Shown here: positions 19,061-30,000 of the stretch, one piece after another
Numbering within the stretch: the stretch's first letter is position 1
Layout of the letters: every line of letters starts with the position of its first letter
Assembly: GCA_001599815.1 (NCBI GenBank)
Contig: BCIA01000002.1
Location: 5,801,626-5,865,625, forward strand
DNA length: 64,000 nt
Direction: 5' to 3'
DNA from: Furcasterigmium furcatum
Lineage: Eukaryota; Ascomycota; Sordariomycetes; Glomerellales; Plectosphaerellaceae
The notes under the pieces: generated by a model
Databases searched by the model: none
Told to the model about the DNA's origin: nothing
Seen by the model: the letters and a program-made list of their open reading frames with translations, nothing else
Program-made: the position numbers and the translations under genes

Positions 19061-21521
19061 GGAAGGAAACATGACGCCAACCCGTCCGACGGGCTTTTTG
19101 TCTTTCTTGGTTGGAATGGGATTTTCTGGTTTAGCGGCGCGCCCAGGTGCCAATCATTGCACACATGTTTCTCAACTGGAACTACTCGTAGCTGTCAAGA
19201 CCACTGATGACTGCGGGCGTCTGTGCGAAGCGAAGCAGGGGTCGGACACATGGCGCATCCTGAGATGTCTCGACCAACATGCCCTCGTCATGATCCCGGG
19301 AGCCGCCCCGTCCGTCAGTGTCCCGCATGGGAGGGGCTGTAAGTATTGCTGAGTCTCAGAGTTGCCAGCTCTCGATTTCCACAGGAAGAAGCACTATGGT
19401 GTGCGTTGTCCAGGTGGGTTCAGGCCGTTCTAGCGCCGCAGTAAGGGTCAAGGGCTGTTGGAGTTGGACCTGTCAGCAGCCGCACACTCTCCGGAGTCAG
19501 GATGTCGGCTGCTGCTGCAAGTATTACTCGTACTTGGACGGCTCGATCGATCTAAGCCAGAGCGAGTTAGGCATGAGGGGATAGACGATGTTCTAGAGCC
19601 CCTGGTGAGAGGATGGCCCGATAGACGCTCTGGCTAAACAGAGGCTGACATGACGATAACCAGCCCAGGCTGTAAGTCGAAGGTGTCAGGCAGGTTCGAA
19701 ACAATTCCTCGGCTGTTCCACGGAAAGCTGGGCGATGTTACAGAACATGCGTCAACTCGGAAGAAGGATGCAGCGGGGAAAAAGGGTCAAGCCCGGACGA
19801 GACACTTGACACAGCAGGCAAGGGGCACCTTGGCACTTGACTTGACCCCTCCGTCTCGCACGGGCTCCTGCAGTGGGGTTTGGTTTCGAGGGACCGGCCT
19901 AAACTGGACTAAAGTGCAAGAGCGAAGCTCGGGCCAGCCCGCCTAACAGTCTCTGGCCGTTGGGTGGCTGCTGCTCTGTTACCAGCTTCGTGTGGGCGCT
20001 AGGCCGGTTCTGGCTAGGATCCCCTCCCGATGCTTCGCGAACCCCTGAGAGAGATACGGGATTGGGCCCGTGAGCCGCCGTGATCCAGCAAGTCTTGGAC
20101 CTCTCTCTTGCAGTTCCCCAATTCACCGTCACCACCACCAGCAGCCAGTCAACTTTGCCAGCCAGCCAGCCCTCCATTTTGCCGCCGGTCGTTCTCACAG
20201 GCCCAAGGCAGGAAACAAGTCGTCGCGTCCCGTGGTGCGCGTGTTTTCACCTCCAAGTGGCCAGAGGTCATCCAAGATTAGATCAAGACCGAGGCCCTCC
20301 TCAGAGCAGAGCAGGCGGCGAGCAAGGATCCGTCCATCCAACCCGCACCCGAGACAGCTTCCATCTTGGGACGCCGCTTGGTCGGGAGGTCGAGCGTTAG
20401 CTGAGACTACCACCTACTTGACCACCACCCTCGCAAATATCGACCACGGTGCGGCGGTTTCTTCTCTGCAACCTCAACTCCCCTCCGCCTTGTACGATAT
20501 CATACCACCCGCAGGCCGAAGATTCGACTTGCTTCAAGGACAGCTGGGCTTCCCCTGGACTACTGCTAGTACCGTTTCCTGTGAGTCCTCTCCCGTGTGT
20601 CTGTCTCGCGTCTGCATTTCTCCCTGCTTGTCAACGTGCCACCACATTCCCGAGCCACCAGCTCCAGACCCCGCGCACCGCTGGCAGCAGATCGATCCGG
20701 GCGCCTTTCCCTCGTGCCTTGTGGCCCTGAAAGCAGCACCGCATCCCATTCATGAAACCCTGACTCCCATCCTGCCTGTATCCTTTGCTTCTCTGTCCAC
20801 GGGTGAGCTAGCTCCCCCTCCCCCTTTGTCAGCTCTTGTACATCATCGACCATGGGTGAGTGGGCTGAGACCGAAACTCGCCTGGCCTGTCCTGGCCGTG
20901 GAGCTCGGCCGGTGCGCGATGATGGGAAACAGCCCCGGCATCACTTCCGCTTTTTTCTCTCCCGCAAGGGCCCTGCCCCCCGTTGCAGAAGCGCCCTCTT
21001 GGGGCTGCTCTAACGGGCCATCGATCCCCACTTTGCCCAGGGAGGCGGGTTTCCAGATATACCTTCTTCTCGGGCTATCTGTGCCATGCTTCTGCTGCTG
21101 CTACACTCCTGCCTCATGCTTGCCGCGCACATCAGTCCATTTCCTCGACATCTACACACCCTGCACAGCTTCAATCTCGTCCTCTGACCCATCTCCAGCA
21201 GTCTACCGGTCGCCAATCTACACTCCGACCACCTCCTAATATCGGCCCAGGATCTCGACCGATCCCCGCCGCCTCCCACCAATTCGCCCGCCCGCCCCTT
21301 TGCCAGTTCTGCCGTCGCATTTCTTGGCCCGACGTCCCAACCCCCTCGCGCGCACGCAACAAGACAATCGCGACTTTTCCTGCCTCTCTCTTCCCGCGAG
21401 CACGACAGCATTGCCTGAAAGCATCGCGCGACATTTTATTCCAAGATTGAATCCTCGACGTCTGGTCTGCAGGCGTCTACAATACTGTCTGGAAGCTTGA
21501 CAAGGAGAAGAAACTACCACA
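19061..21521. other. Long spacer and pyrimidine-rich leader of Rac1
   Basis: From about 20,060 to the Rac1 ATG the + strand is strongly pyrimidine-rich with many CCxCC and TCTC tracts. This is typical of a long transcribed leader or promoter of a filamentous fungal signalling gene. A 389-codon open frame (20070-21239) has Ser/Pro-rich composition, a GTG first codon and no recognisable domain. I treat it as non-coding. The part 19,061-20,060 shows nothing recognisable. Confidence 0.45.
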
Positions 21522-22434
21522 ATGGCTCAACCCGGGGTTCAGTCTTTGAAGGTTTGTCTCCCAGGATCACCTCAGCCGCCCCCTGGCCGACTTGTGCCAC
21601 CGATAAACGATCTGGTAACTAATGGGCGCTCTGCGAAATAGTGTGTCGTGACTGGTGATGGTGCCGTTGGAAAGGTAAATCACGCCCCGATCCTAGCCGT
21701 TGCACTTTGGCCTTGCTAACCCGACATCACAGACATGCCTCCTCATCTCATACACGACGAATGCCTTCCCCGGCGAATATATTCCCACAGTGTTAGTGGC
21801 CACAAGCTCTCCCCCGACTTGTCGTTTCTGACAGCAACATTAGCTTCGATAACTACTCCGCCAGTGTCATGGTTGATGGCAAGCCTATTAGCCTTGGTCT
21901 TTGGGATACTGCCGGTCAGGAGGATTACGACAGACTGCGACCTCTCTCCTACCCCCAGACTGACGTCTTCCTGATCTGCTTCTCCATCGTCAGCCCTCCA
22001 TCCTTCGACAACGTCAAGGCCAAGGTAAGCTCAGAGCGACCGCCCCTCGAATCTCAATGAAGCCGGGCTGACCTAGAAACCAGTGGTATCCTGAGATCGA
22101 TCACCATGCTCCCAACATTCCCATTATCCTCGTTGGCACCAAGCTGGATCTGCGCGAGGACCCCAACACCATGGAACAGCTGAGGCAGAAGCGTATGGAG
22201 CCGGTCTCATTCGACCAAGCGCTGATCTGCGCCAAGGAGATCAGGGCTCACAAGTATCTCGAGTGTTCTGCCCTGACTCAGAGGAACCTCAAGAGCGTCT
22301 TTGACGAGGCTATCCGGTGAGTTCTCTCTTTCCCTCTGCAGTTCTGGAGACATGGCTGACATTACGGCAGCGCCGTGCTCAACCCTCGTCCCCAGCCGCA
22401 GAAGCAGAAGAAGTCCAAGTGCACGATCCTCTAA
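21522..22434 (+). CDS. RAC1: Rac1 small GTPase
   Basis: Six exons (21522-21551, 21642-21674, 21733-21791, 21844-22024, 22084-22316, 22371-22434) give 199 residues. The P-loop GDGAVGKT is at 15-22, followed by TTNAFPGEYIPTVFDNYSAS (switch I/effector), LWDTAGQEDYDRLRPLSYPQ (switch II), GTKLDLRED (base recognition) and CSALTQRNLKSVF. A Rho insert follows GTKLDL. The tail is QPQKQKKSKCTIL: a polybasic patch and a CTIL CaaX box predicting geranylgeranylation. The short N-terminal extension MAQPG and the SVMVDGKPISLGLWDTAGQ segment distinguish fungal Rac from Cdc42. Rac controls hyphal polarity, branching and NADPH-oxidase activity at the plasma membrane. All five introns are GT-AG, 52-90 bases. 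Confidence 0.97.
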
Positions 22435-23347
22435 GCTCCGCGCATCACATCACAACAACACATCATTCGTACTCAGATTGAGATTTGGAACGGCGTCAGG
22501 GGGGCGGTTCGTTTTCGAATCCTTGACCAGCATTTTGAATCATTATCCGCCGATTGCCGCGGTCCCCATTGCGCAGCCACGACAGCATCTGCAGCGGCCA
22601 GCTTGACACAGCAACAAGCCTTTCCTCTCCACAGCGGTCACGATCACCATCACGCCCGAGACGATTTGCATGATGTTTGCATGGCCTGGCTCTGTCGCTG
22701 ATTGATATGCGGCGGCACGACCGCAGACAGATGGGAAGAGGGAGAGAAGGGGAGGTCTCAGGACCAGAGTCAATACCAGGCATCACACCATACAAAGGAT
22801 ATCCACACGCTGCTCTTTTTTCTGTAGATAGCAGGGCTCACACTCTCTCGTTTTTTCTTGCTTTCTCGAGAGAGAGGGAGCACATACACATGGCGGCTGG
22901 AAGGGGTTCGGGCATGCTATTTTGCGAATTCCAGCTTTTACGTTCTCAACTCTGATTCAGGTCCTGCGAGCGAGCCGTGATGAAAGTTTCAATTCTCATA
23001 GAGTGACATGCCGGCGGGTATCCTAACAGGTGACTGACTGGACAGAACTTGGTAATGATGTGTACGAAGAGCCACGGGAACGACGAACATGGCTTCTAGA
23101 ACTTTTGTCTACAACCAAAGGAGATACCCCAGAACGCCAGGCCCCCGGCCAAATCTGCAATTGCATAACACATAGAGAGACACTGAGAGAAGCGGCTTCA
23201 GCCGTCGGTCTTCTCGGACTTGACGCTTTCCGCGCCATCATGGCTGGCCATGAGCTTGTTGATCAGCCGGGGCGTCTTGCCCCCACCGACTATGAGCTTG
23301 CTCACCAGCCACGGCGTCTTGCCCTTGCCCACCCTGCCAGGGATTTT
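22435..23347. other. Convergent spacer: Rac1 3' region and NOP6 downstream region
   Basis: No independent gene was seen. The part 23,198-23,347 is an in-frame continuation of NOP6 beyond its TAG (49 sense codons, then TGA) and holds two near-identical copies of a short coding-like repeat. Confidence 0.5.
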
Positions 23348-24270
23348 CTATGCCATCCTGGCTTTCCGGCTCGGGTGCATGCCGTCATCGGCCGGCGGCT
23401 CACCTGTAGCATTGGCCTTCTTGCCTTCCTGCTCCTTCTGGATGCGCTTGGCGCGGTTGACCTCGAGCTGGGCGTTCCGGGCCTTGATCTTGTCCTTGCG
23501 GTTGGACTTGCTACCACCGCCTCCGGCACTATAAAGGAGTACTGTTAGCAATCTTCTTGAAGGCGAATCTTGAAGGTTCGGGGTACGTACGTCAGCTCGA
23601 CGTTAATCTTGCGCTCCGGCGACAGGCCGTCGTTGAAGGTCGAGTGGTGCATCTTGTCGAGGCAGGTGCGCATGTTGGTCGGGTCGGAGAACTCGATGAA
23701 GGCGAAGCCGCGGCATGTGTTCTCCTCGCCATCCTTCTGGAGGCAGCGGACGGTGCTGGGCTTGACAGAGGCGAAGTGCTGGCGGATCGTCGCCGCGTTG
23801 GCCGTGTAGGGGAGGTTGCCGACGAAGACGATGTACCGCGGGGCCTTGGCCTTCTTGCCGTTGGCCTCGACGGCTGCGCCGTCGCCCTCTTCCTCCGCGC
23901 CCTCGGCGGCATCGGCCTTCTTCTTCTTGTTCTTCTTGCTCTTGGTCGAGGGGGCCGTCTCCTCTGTCGCGCCGTCCGCCTTCTCCTCCTTCTCTACGTC
24001 GCCGTTGGACTCTTCGGGCTTGGCGGCCTTCTCTGTCTTGGGCTTCTTGGGCGACTTCTTCTCCTTCTTGCTGTCCTTCTTGCTGTCCTTCTTGCCGGCC
24101 TTCTTGGGCGTGGCAGAGGTCTCCTCGACGACGTCTTCGGGGGTCTCGAGAGGCTCGGGCAGAGCAGAGGGCTCTTCGCGCTCACGCTCGCGCTTGGGAG
24201 GGCCGCCCTTGGTCTTCTTGGCCTTGCCGCCGTCGGCGGGGGCGTCGGTGCGCTTGCGCTTTCCTGCCAT
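23348..24270 (-). CDS. NOP6: Nop6-like nucleolar RRM protein
   Basis: Exons 24270-23591 and 23528-23348 give 286 residues to the first stop. The N-terminal 135 residues are a Lys/Glu/Ser-rich nucleolar-type low-complexity region with KKDSKKDSKKEKKSPKKPK repeats. One RRM follows (YIVFVGNLPYTANAATIRQHF, then RGFAFIEFSDP), then a basic helix (GGSKSNRKDKIKARNAQ, VNRAKRIQKEQEGKK) and an HPSRKARM motif that I recall from Nop6/Rnp24-type proteins. In yeast Nop6 binds pre-rRNA in the 90S/SSU particle. The frame continues 49 codons past the TAG at 23350-23348 to a TGA at 23200-23198. That extension has two copies of a GKTPxLxxKL motif, which suggests the TAG may be a lesion or a readthrough stop. It is divergent from CMS1. 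Confidence 0.87.
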
Positions 24271-24949
24271 TGTGCTTGGGTGGTGGGAATTGATCGAGGG
24301 AGAGTGTATTCTGAGGTAGAAGGCAGACGATGTCCTGCTGGGTCGGATGTCAAGACTGTGCAGCGTTGCGATGGGATCTCTGCACCTGCCCGAAAAAAAG
24401 TTCTGGCGGGGTGTCGAGGCAGAATTTACAGTGGGCCCCCGAGGTCCCCTGTAGCGGCGGTGAACTTTGGACGACCCCAGCACTGAGATTGACATGCAGG
24501 CCGCTGGGTCCGACCCATATGGCGGCCAGGTGGTGGAGCGAAAGCCAAAGACATTTGTGAGACTGTTCAGACAGTAGCACGAGGATGATATCTTTGGGTG
24601 AAACTGGACTCAGAAGGCAGGATAGACATCCTTAATATGAAGTCATACTTGAATCTTTACGTTTCAGTCATATGTGGGATGAGAAACCCGGTCCATTCCC
24701 TCGCACTGTACCTGTCAAAATTCAGGGGTCCTCAACGTCCAAACCATGGTTCTTCAGGTGTAAGTGCACAGTGCGATTCGGAGCAGCATTTCACCTAAAT
24801 TTTTCAACGTCATGTATCAGCTTTCAAGGTCTTCACCTTTTCGACACCGACCACCCTTTCAAGCCCACCACCAACTCAACCAACAGCCTTGCAGTCTGAA
24901 TACTTACACCCGGTCTGACTTTGCTCATCTTCCTTTGAGCTCACCAAAC
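24271..24949. promoter_or_regulatory. Divergent promoter shared by NOP6 and CMS1
   Basis: This 679-base spacer separates two ribosome-biogenesis genes transcribed in opposite directions, which suggests co-regulation. I could not identify a clear RRPE- or PAC-type motif by eye. No coding signal was seen. Confidence 0.4.
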
Positions 24950-25952
24950 ATGTCCAAGGCCAAGAAGAGGGCTGCCCCCGAAGATGGCGCCGCGCCCAAG
25001 GTCAAAAAGCAGAAGAATTCCAAGTATCACGTCGACGAGAGCCTCCTGAATGGAGAGCTTGGCATCAACGAGTCCTTCGCAGTCATGGACAACCAACTTC
25101 TTGCCGACTACACGGCGCAGAAGCTCACCAGATTCGGCGGCGACCTCAGCTCTATCGAGGTGTCTGACCTGACACTATCAGGTATGTCGCCAAGCATGGG
25201 TGACTTGACAGCGTTCTCTCGAACCAAGATCAGGTGAATAGAACAGGGCCTTGGCTGACATATGGACAGCCAACTTCTTCGTGGATACGACATCATGGGC
25301 AGAGCCACGGGTGGCCGAGAAGCTGCCCGAGTTCCTTGAGAAGTTCGCCGAGTTCCCGGAGAGGCTCCCGAAAGCCCCCTCGAAGAAGGGCTCCCCGCAT
25401 ACCATCGTCGTTGCAGGCGCTGGAATGAGAGCGGCCGACCTTGTGCGGTACGTGAGCGAGGTAACGCGTTGACTATACCATCTGCTAACACCTATGCAGG
25501 GCGTTGAGGAAGTTCCAGACCAAGGAAAGCCATGTCGCCAAACTGGTAAGTTCCTGGAACAAATCGAAGATGATTTGTGACGGCCGAGCTGACATGTTTT
25601 CAGTTTGCGAAGCACTTCAAAGTCGAGGAGCAGACCAAGATGCTGCAGAGTACCAGGACAAACATCGCTGTCGGCACGCCCGCCCGCCTGATGGCCCTCG
25701 TCGACAATGGTAAGCTGTCGTTGAACTAGAAGTAGTCTATGGACCTGGAAGAGGTGCTGACAGACCACAGGCTCGCTGTCCCTCACCAAGCTTGAGCGCC
25801 TTGTAGTCGACGCCTCCCACATTGACCAGAAGAAGAGGGGCGTTATGGACATGAAGGACACGATGATGCCGCTGGCCCAGTGGCTGACGAGGTCAGAGTT
25901 CAAGGACAGGTATGCGGCGGAGGAGAAGCCGCTCCAGCTCTTGTTCTACTGA
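24950..25952 (+). CDS. CMS1: Cms1, small-subunit processome-associated protein
   Basis: Five exons (24950-25181, 25270-25447, 25500-25545, 25604-25709, 25771-25952) give 247 residues. A basic N-terminus (MSKAKKRAAPEDG, KVKKQKNS) precedes LADYTAQKLTRFGGDLSSIE. A helicase-like but catalytically degenerate core follows: HTIVVAGAGMRAADLVRALRKF, AKLFAKHFKVEEQ, NIAVGTPARLMALVDNGSLS, LERLVVDASHIDQKKR. These correspond to DEAD-box motifs Ia-Ib (VGTPxR) and a VVDASH in place of DEAD, the Cms1/CMSS1 pattern. It lacks a Walker A motif and ends with LQLLFY. The protein joins the 90S pre-ribosome with U3. All introns are short GT-AG types. Confidence 0.94.
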
Positions 25953-26419
25953 GCGAGTCCGCGCCATGCGCCGCATAGAGCAGAGATCAAGTCTACCGTA
26001 GTATCTTTCGTAGCATGGATTGGCGTTTGGGAGATAAAAAGGGGCTTATTTGTTTGGAATTTGAAGTGGGAGACCAGAGGGGGAGAACTCGGTTCAGAGC
26101 ACCTGTCCGAAGCGGAGATATCACAAGTCCGGAAATTGACACTTGCTCCCTTTTTCACCCATTCCCTTCCCTGCCATCGTCCGGCATAAGTCTGTGGCTT
26201 GTGAGGTATTCGTCAGATGCGCATTCAATTCATTGACACGCCCTCCTGGACGATTCAGTCTGACATCACCCCCGAATAGATGGTGCAATCGTGGCGCCTT
26301 GAACGCGGTGAATTATATTCAAGTTTGGTATCGAGTATTGTACAGCGCCGGATACAGTGTCATATCAATATTGAGCCTCCTTGACCTTCCTTCCTCCTCG
26401 TTTCCAGATATTCTCGTGT
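25953..26419. other. Convergent spacer between CMS1 and Asterix
   Basis: The 3' regions of two converging genes. No coding signal was seen. Confidence 0.45.
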
Positions 26420-27038
26420 TTATTGAGGGGGCACGGGGGCGGCAGGGCCGGTGGGAGAGGCGACACCGGAGAACTTGGGCGGCAGGAACATGGGGAGGTA
26501 GCAGACGAGCAGGGAAACAACTGCGAGTGCGTGAGCCCAGGGAATTCAGTCGAGAGAGGTAGGGGAGCAGGGAAACGTACAGGCCATGGCGACGTTGAAG
26601 TAACCGGGGGTCGTGGCGTTCTTCTTCTGGGTCTCGCTCTCGCCGAGCCAGTTCTGGACGCTGTAGACCATAGATGCCCTGGATATCATAGATTAGGTTC
26701 TCGCGTTCTCTCGTGGAATGACGGTCGTGTGTCCGGGCAGACGATGCAGGTGTGCGTCGGTGGCAAGATGGGAGTTGTGTTCAGGAACGTTGGGGAGCGG
26801 CGTACCATCCAATGAAGCGGTTGCGCGTGAGCATGACGGCCATGGGGAGGGTGCTTCCGAGAGTCGAGGAGAGCTCGGCGTTGTCCTTGGCCTTCGGCTC
26901 CTGATACGGGACGACTATCGAGGACGCAGAGGTTAGTACTGGCTGGCTGAGGGACGAGTTGCGTTGCGCCGTGGCAGAATTGGCGGGAAAGGACTCACTC
27001 AGGTCCGGCCGGCGCATGTCTCGCTTGTTCGTCGACAT
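26420..27038 (-). CDS. Asterix: Asterix (PAT10/WDR83OS), PAT-complex ER membrane chaperone subunit
   Basis: Exons 27038-26999, 26914-26806, 26678-26581 and 26520-26420 give 115 residues. The N-terminal MSTNKRDMRRPDL-IVPYQEP is the highly conserved Asterix start. STLGSTLPMAVMLTRNRFIGW (first hydrophobic segment) and VQNWLGESETQKKNATTPGY follow. A second membrane helix (FVSLLVCYLPMFLPP) and a Pro/Ala tail complete it. With CCDC47 this protein forms the PAT complex, which shields polar transmembrane helices during insertion at the ER translocon. Lengths and splice junctions agree with the family throughout. The gene is compact: three introns (84, 127 and 60 bases) interrupt 348 coding bases. Confidence 0.95.
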
Positions 27039-30000
27039 CTTGAAGGTGTTGGCGGGGATAATTGGCCCTTGCAGCGGTCTCGACAGAGTTGACGATGATC
27101 TCAAGCTGCGCGCATGTAGTCCGCTGGCGCTCGTGGTGGGAATCTGGGGGGACGAGATTGCGGAGACGGACCCCTTTGCGAAGTGGCTGATTGGCCATGT
27201 GGCACAGCATTTTTGTGGCGCTGCGCCATCGCGTGCTTCTTCAGTGGATGTCAAATGAAGAACCTCCCCGTCAAATGCCTGCTCACGGAACTATCATTAC
27301 ACTGTGTATTCGTCCTGGACTGGTTACTTTGGGCCTCCTCCTGACAAGATGAGCGTTGCACACAGTGTGCTAGGAACTCCAACGCTCGGGAGCAAGGAGC
27401 AGGTAGAATTATAGAAAGGCAAGCTCATCCGACTTGCAGCCATGTCTGTCTACACCAACCCAGGATATGAAAAAGAGAAACCCTGTTGGAGGTGCGACAG
27501 CGGTGTTTGGTCATCCTCCCAGTACTGATCGGCTGCTCTTTGGTCCGAAGAAGGTCCAACAACAATTGCCTCCTGTGAGAGCACGGACAAGCTCTTCAAC
27601 ATTCTGGAAAATCAGGTGTTGCGACTCTCGGTCTCCCGTTCTGTCGAAGGCGAAGCATCTGACCCCCAAACGCCAGGCTTCATCTGCCCGAGTCAGCTAC
27701 CATCCATCGCCTCGATGCTCGCTGTCAGGGCGGGCGGGCGGTACTTACTTTTACTTCTGTTATCTGATATTTTGCCCGGTCTTGCTCAGGATCTTCTCTC
27801 TCGTTGCTTGGATATACCAGATTCCAGGAAATGAGTAGCAGGCACCCCAGCACGACACCTATCATCTGCCAGAAGGCGAGGCACTGCCAGTCACTGCTTG
27901 AATAAGAAGAAAAAGGCACGCAGGGACTCGCCGCACAAGTGCAGCAGGTGCCACAACGACCTTGGCCGCTAACGGGGCTGGCCATACCCTGGTTCAGTGT
28001 ACTCATTTTGCGTAGTCGCGAGAGTTGTATCCTGAACGTTATCGGTGTCAAGGGTACACTATGGGAATTCTTGCCGTGTGAGATCGCTCGAGAGCATGCT
28101 GGTCTTGACAGAGGAGCAAGAACGGATCTCAGGCGAAGGGAATTCAGTCTTAAATAGACACACTCTGAGAATCTAGGTTTCAAGGCGTTCTAATCAATAC
28201 ATCAGTTGGCGTTCAAATTACTGCCAGCCGTTGCCTAGCATCAGGCTTTTTGGGCACTCGCGGTGGCTGGTATAATTGCGCCTGTCGAGAAGCTTCGCGG
28301 AACGGAAACGCGAACTTTATCATACCTATCCATGCATGGATGAGTACGAACAAGTTTCTTACACTCAGCTATCTAGAGCGTGGTCGAAGTCTGATATCCA
28401 GACTCGAAAATGGCATCCCGTTATACCCGCACTTAACAGTGAGGTGAGATTTATGCTTGGATGGCCTCAGTTGTGTAAGATACGGTATAGACCACGCTCA
28501 GGGCAGCTCAGTCTTAGCTTCGGCCAAAAGCAGCGAGGCTCCGGAGTAAATCCGGGTTGGGTGAGGCCTTGTACAACCCATCTTCGGGGTCTGGACAGGC
28601 AACCCCGGGCACGCCGGCCGCCCTCCCCGATGTAGCCATACCCGCAATCTAGCCGGCGTGCAGCGGAGCAAGCAATCTGATATTGACGACATATGCGCTC
28701 GCTCCAACATGAGCTTCCTGTGCTCGGGACGTCCATGGCACGCCGGCAAGGCCATCCTTCCCATGTATGTGAGCATGTAGTACGAGGCCAAGGACTGCTA
28801 CCGAGACCTCGGGCGGGGTGAAATCGACAGCCGTCTTCTGCCCGTGCAGGCCGATTGATCTGCGGCTGAACGCGTACGATCTTCAGATGACAAAGACGAC
28901 CGGCCCGGAGGCTGCGCCCTGATGCCAGAAAGCTAAATTGTACGGTGATACCGGCGACCGTGGAGATGTACCGGCCATTGGCCCGATAGGGGACGGTCTC
29001 TAGATTTGGGTGACGATGGGTTTAGTCAAGGATTTCTCGATAGCGCGTGTGGCACCCTCTCTGCCACGCCCTTGGCTCTCTCCTCTTTGGCCACAGGGAG
29101 GCCTTGTTGAGACGCGCCAGCAGATGAGGAGGAAGCGCCCAAGGCGTCTTGCGTTGGCACGTTTCTCTGCATGCGGCCAGTTGCCGACGAGAAGGCATTG
29201 TCATTGTTTGTCGTGGCGCAACGACCACAAACAGATGGCCGCCGCCACCTTGCAGGCTGCCGACATTCGAAACGAAGCACCACGTCGACAGACAGGCTCT
29301 TGCTTTTGCCTCGGCATCGAGTGTGCGATGCGACCTGCAGGATAGCGTGGTAGATGGATCATGGAGCATGGAGGGCCGCCGGAGGGCCGCTGCCACGCTG
29401 CACTCCTCCACGATTCCAAATGGGCTTCTCACTATTATTACCCCAACTTTTCGGATGGGTCCAAGACGGCGGGAGTCGGTCGGGGGCTCGGGAAGGTGGA
29501 GGCTTGCGCGGAGATGGTCAGCAGGAGATTAGTCCGAGCCGCGGACTCTCGACAAACTCCAGAGCCTCCGATGCGCGGACGTAATAGTCGGGACGCTATG
29601 ACTAAAGTGATATCAACAAGAGGCTTGGACCTGGAAGAAAGTCCGGCCCAACAAGGAGGCGGAGGAGCTTCCTGACTGCGGGACCATTTCCGAGGCGTTT
29701 GTTTGCTGACCCTCCCCCGTCTTTCTGGAGTTTCCATCGTATGTAATCCTACTCGTACATGCGCTGACGATAAGCGGGCCGGTCAGCAGAAGGGCCTGGG
29801 CGGGCGGGGGAGCTGCTTTCAGGAGGCCGGAGAGCCCCAAGATATGCCATGTGTGTGGAGGACATGGCGCATCTGTCAAGTCTTGTTGGTCTGTTGGCCG
29901 TAGGGCTCAGTGGTATTGCTCCTGATGAGCAAGGCAAGCAGGGCTGCGGCGCAGTTCGCCCCGGATCCCGCTGTCCGTCCTCGCTTGCAGGCCACAACAA

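Noticed and set aside
20070..21239. 389-codon plus-strand frame upstream of Rac1
   Set aside because: GTG first codon, Ser/Pro-rich, no domain; more likely leader. Kept only as a low-ranked observation.
23557..24486. 309-codon plus-strand frame opposite NOP6
   Set aside because: Leu/Gly-rich antisense of Lys/Glu codons; the real gene is on the minus strand with a proper RRM.
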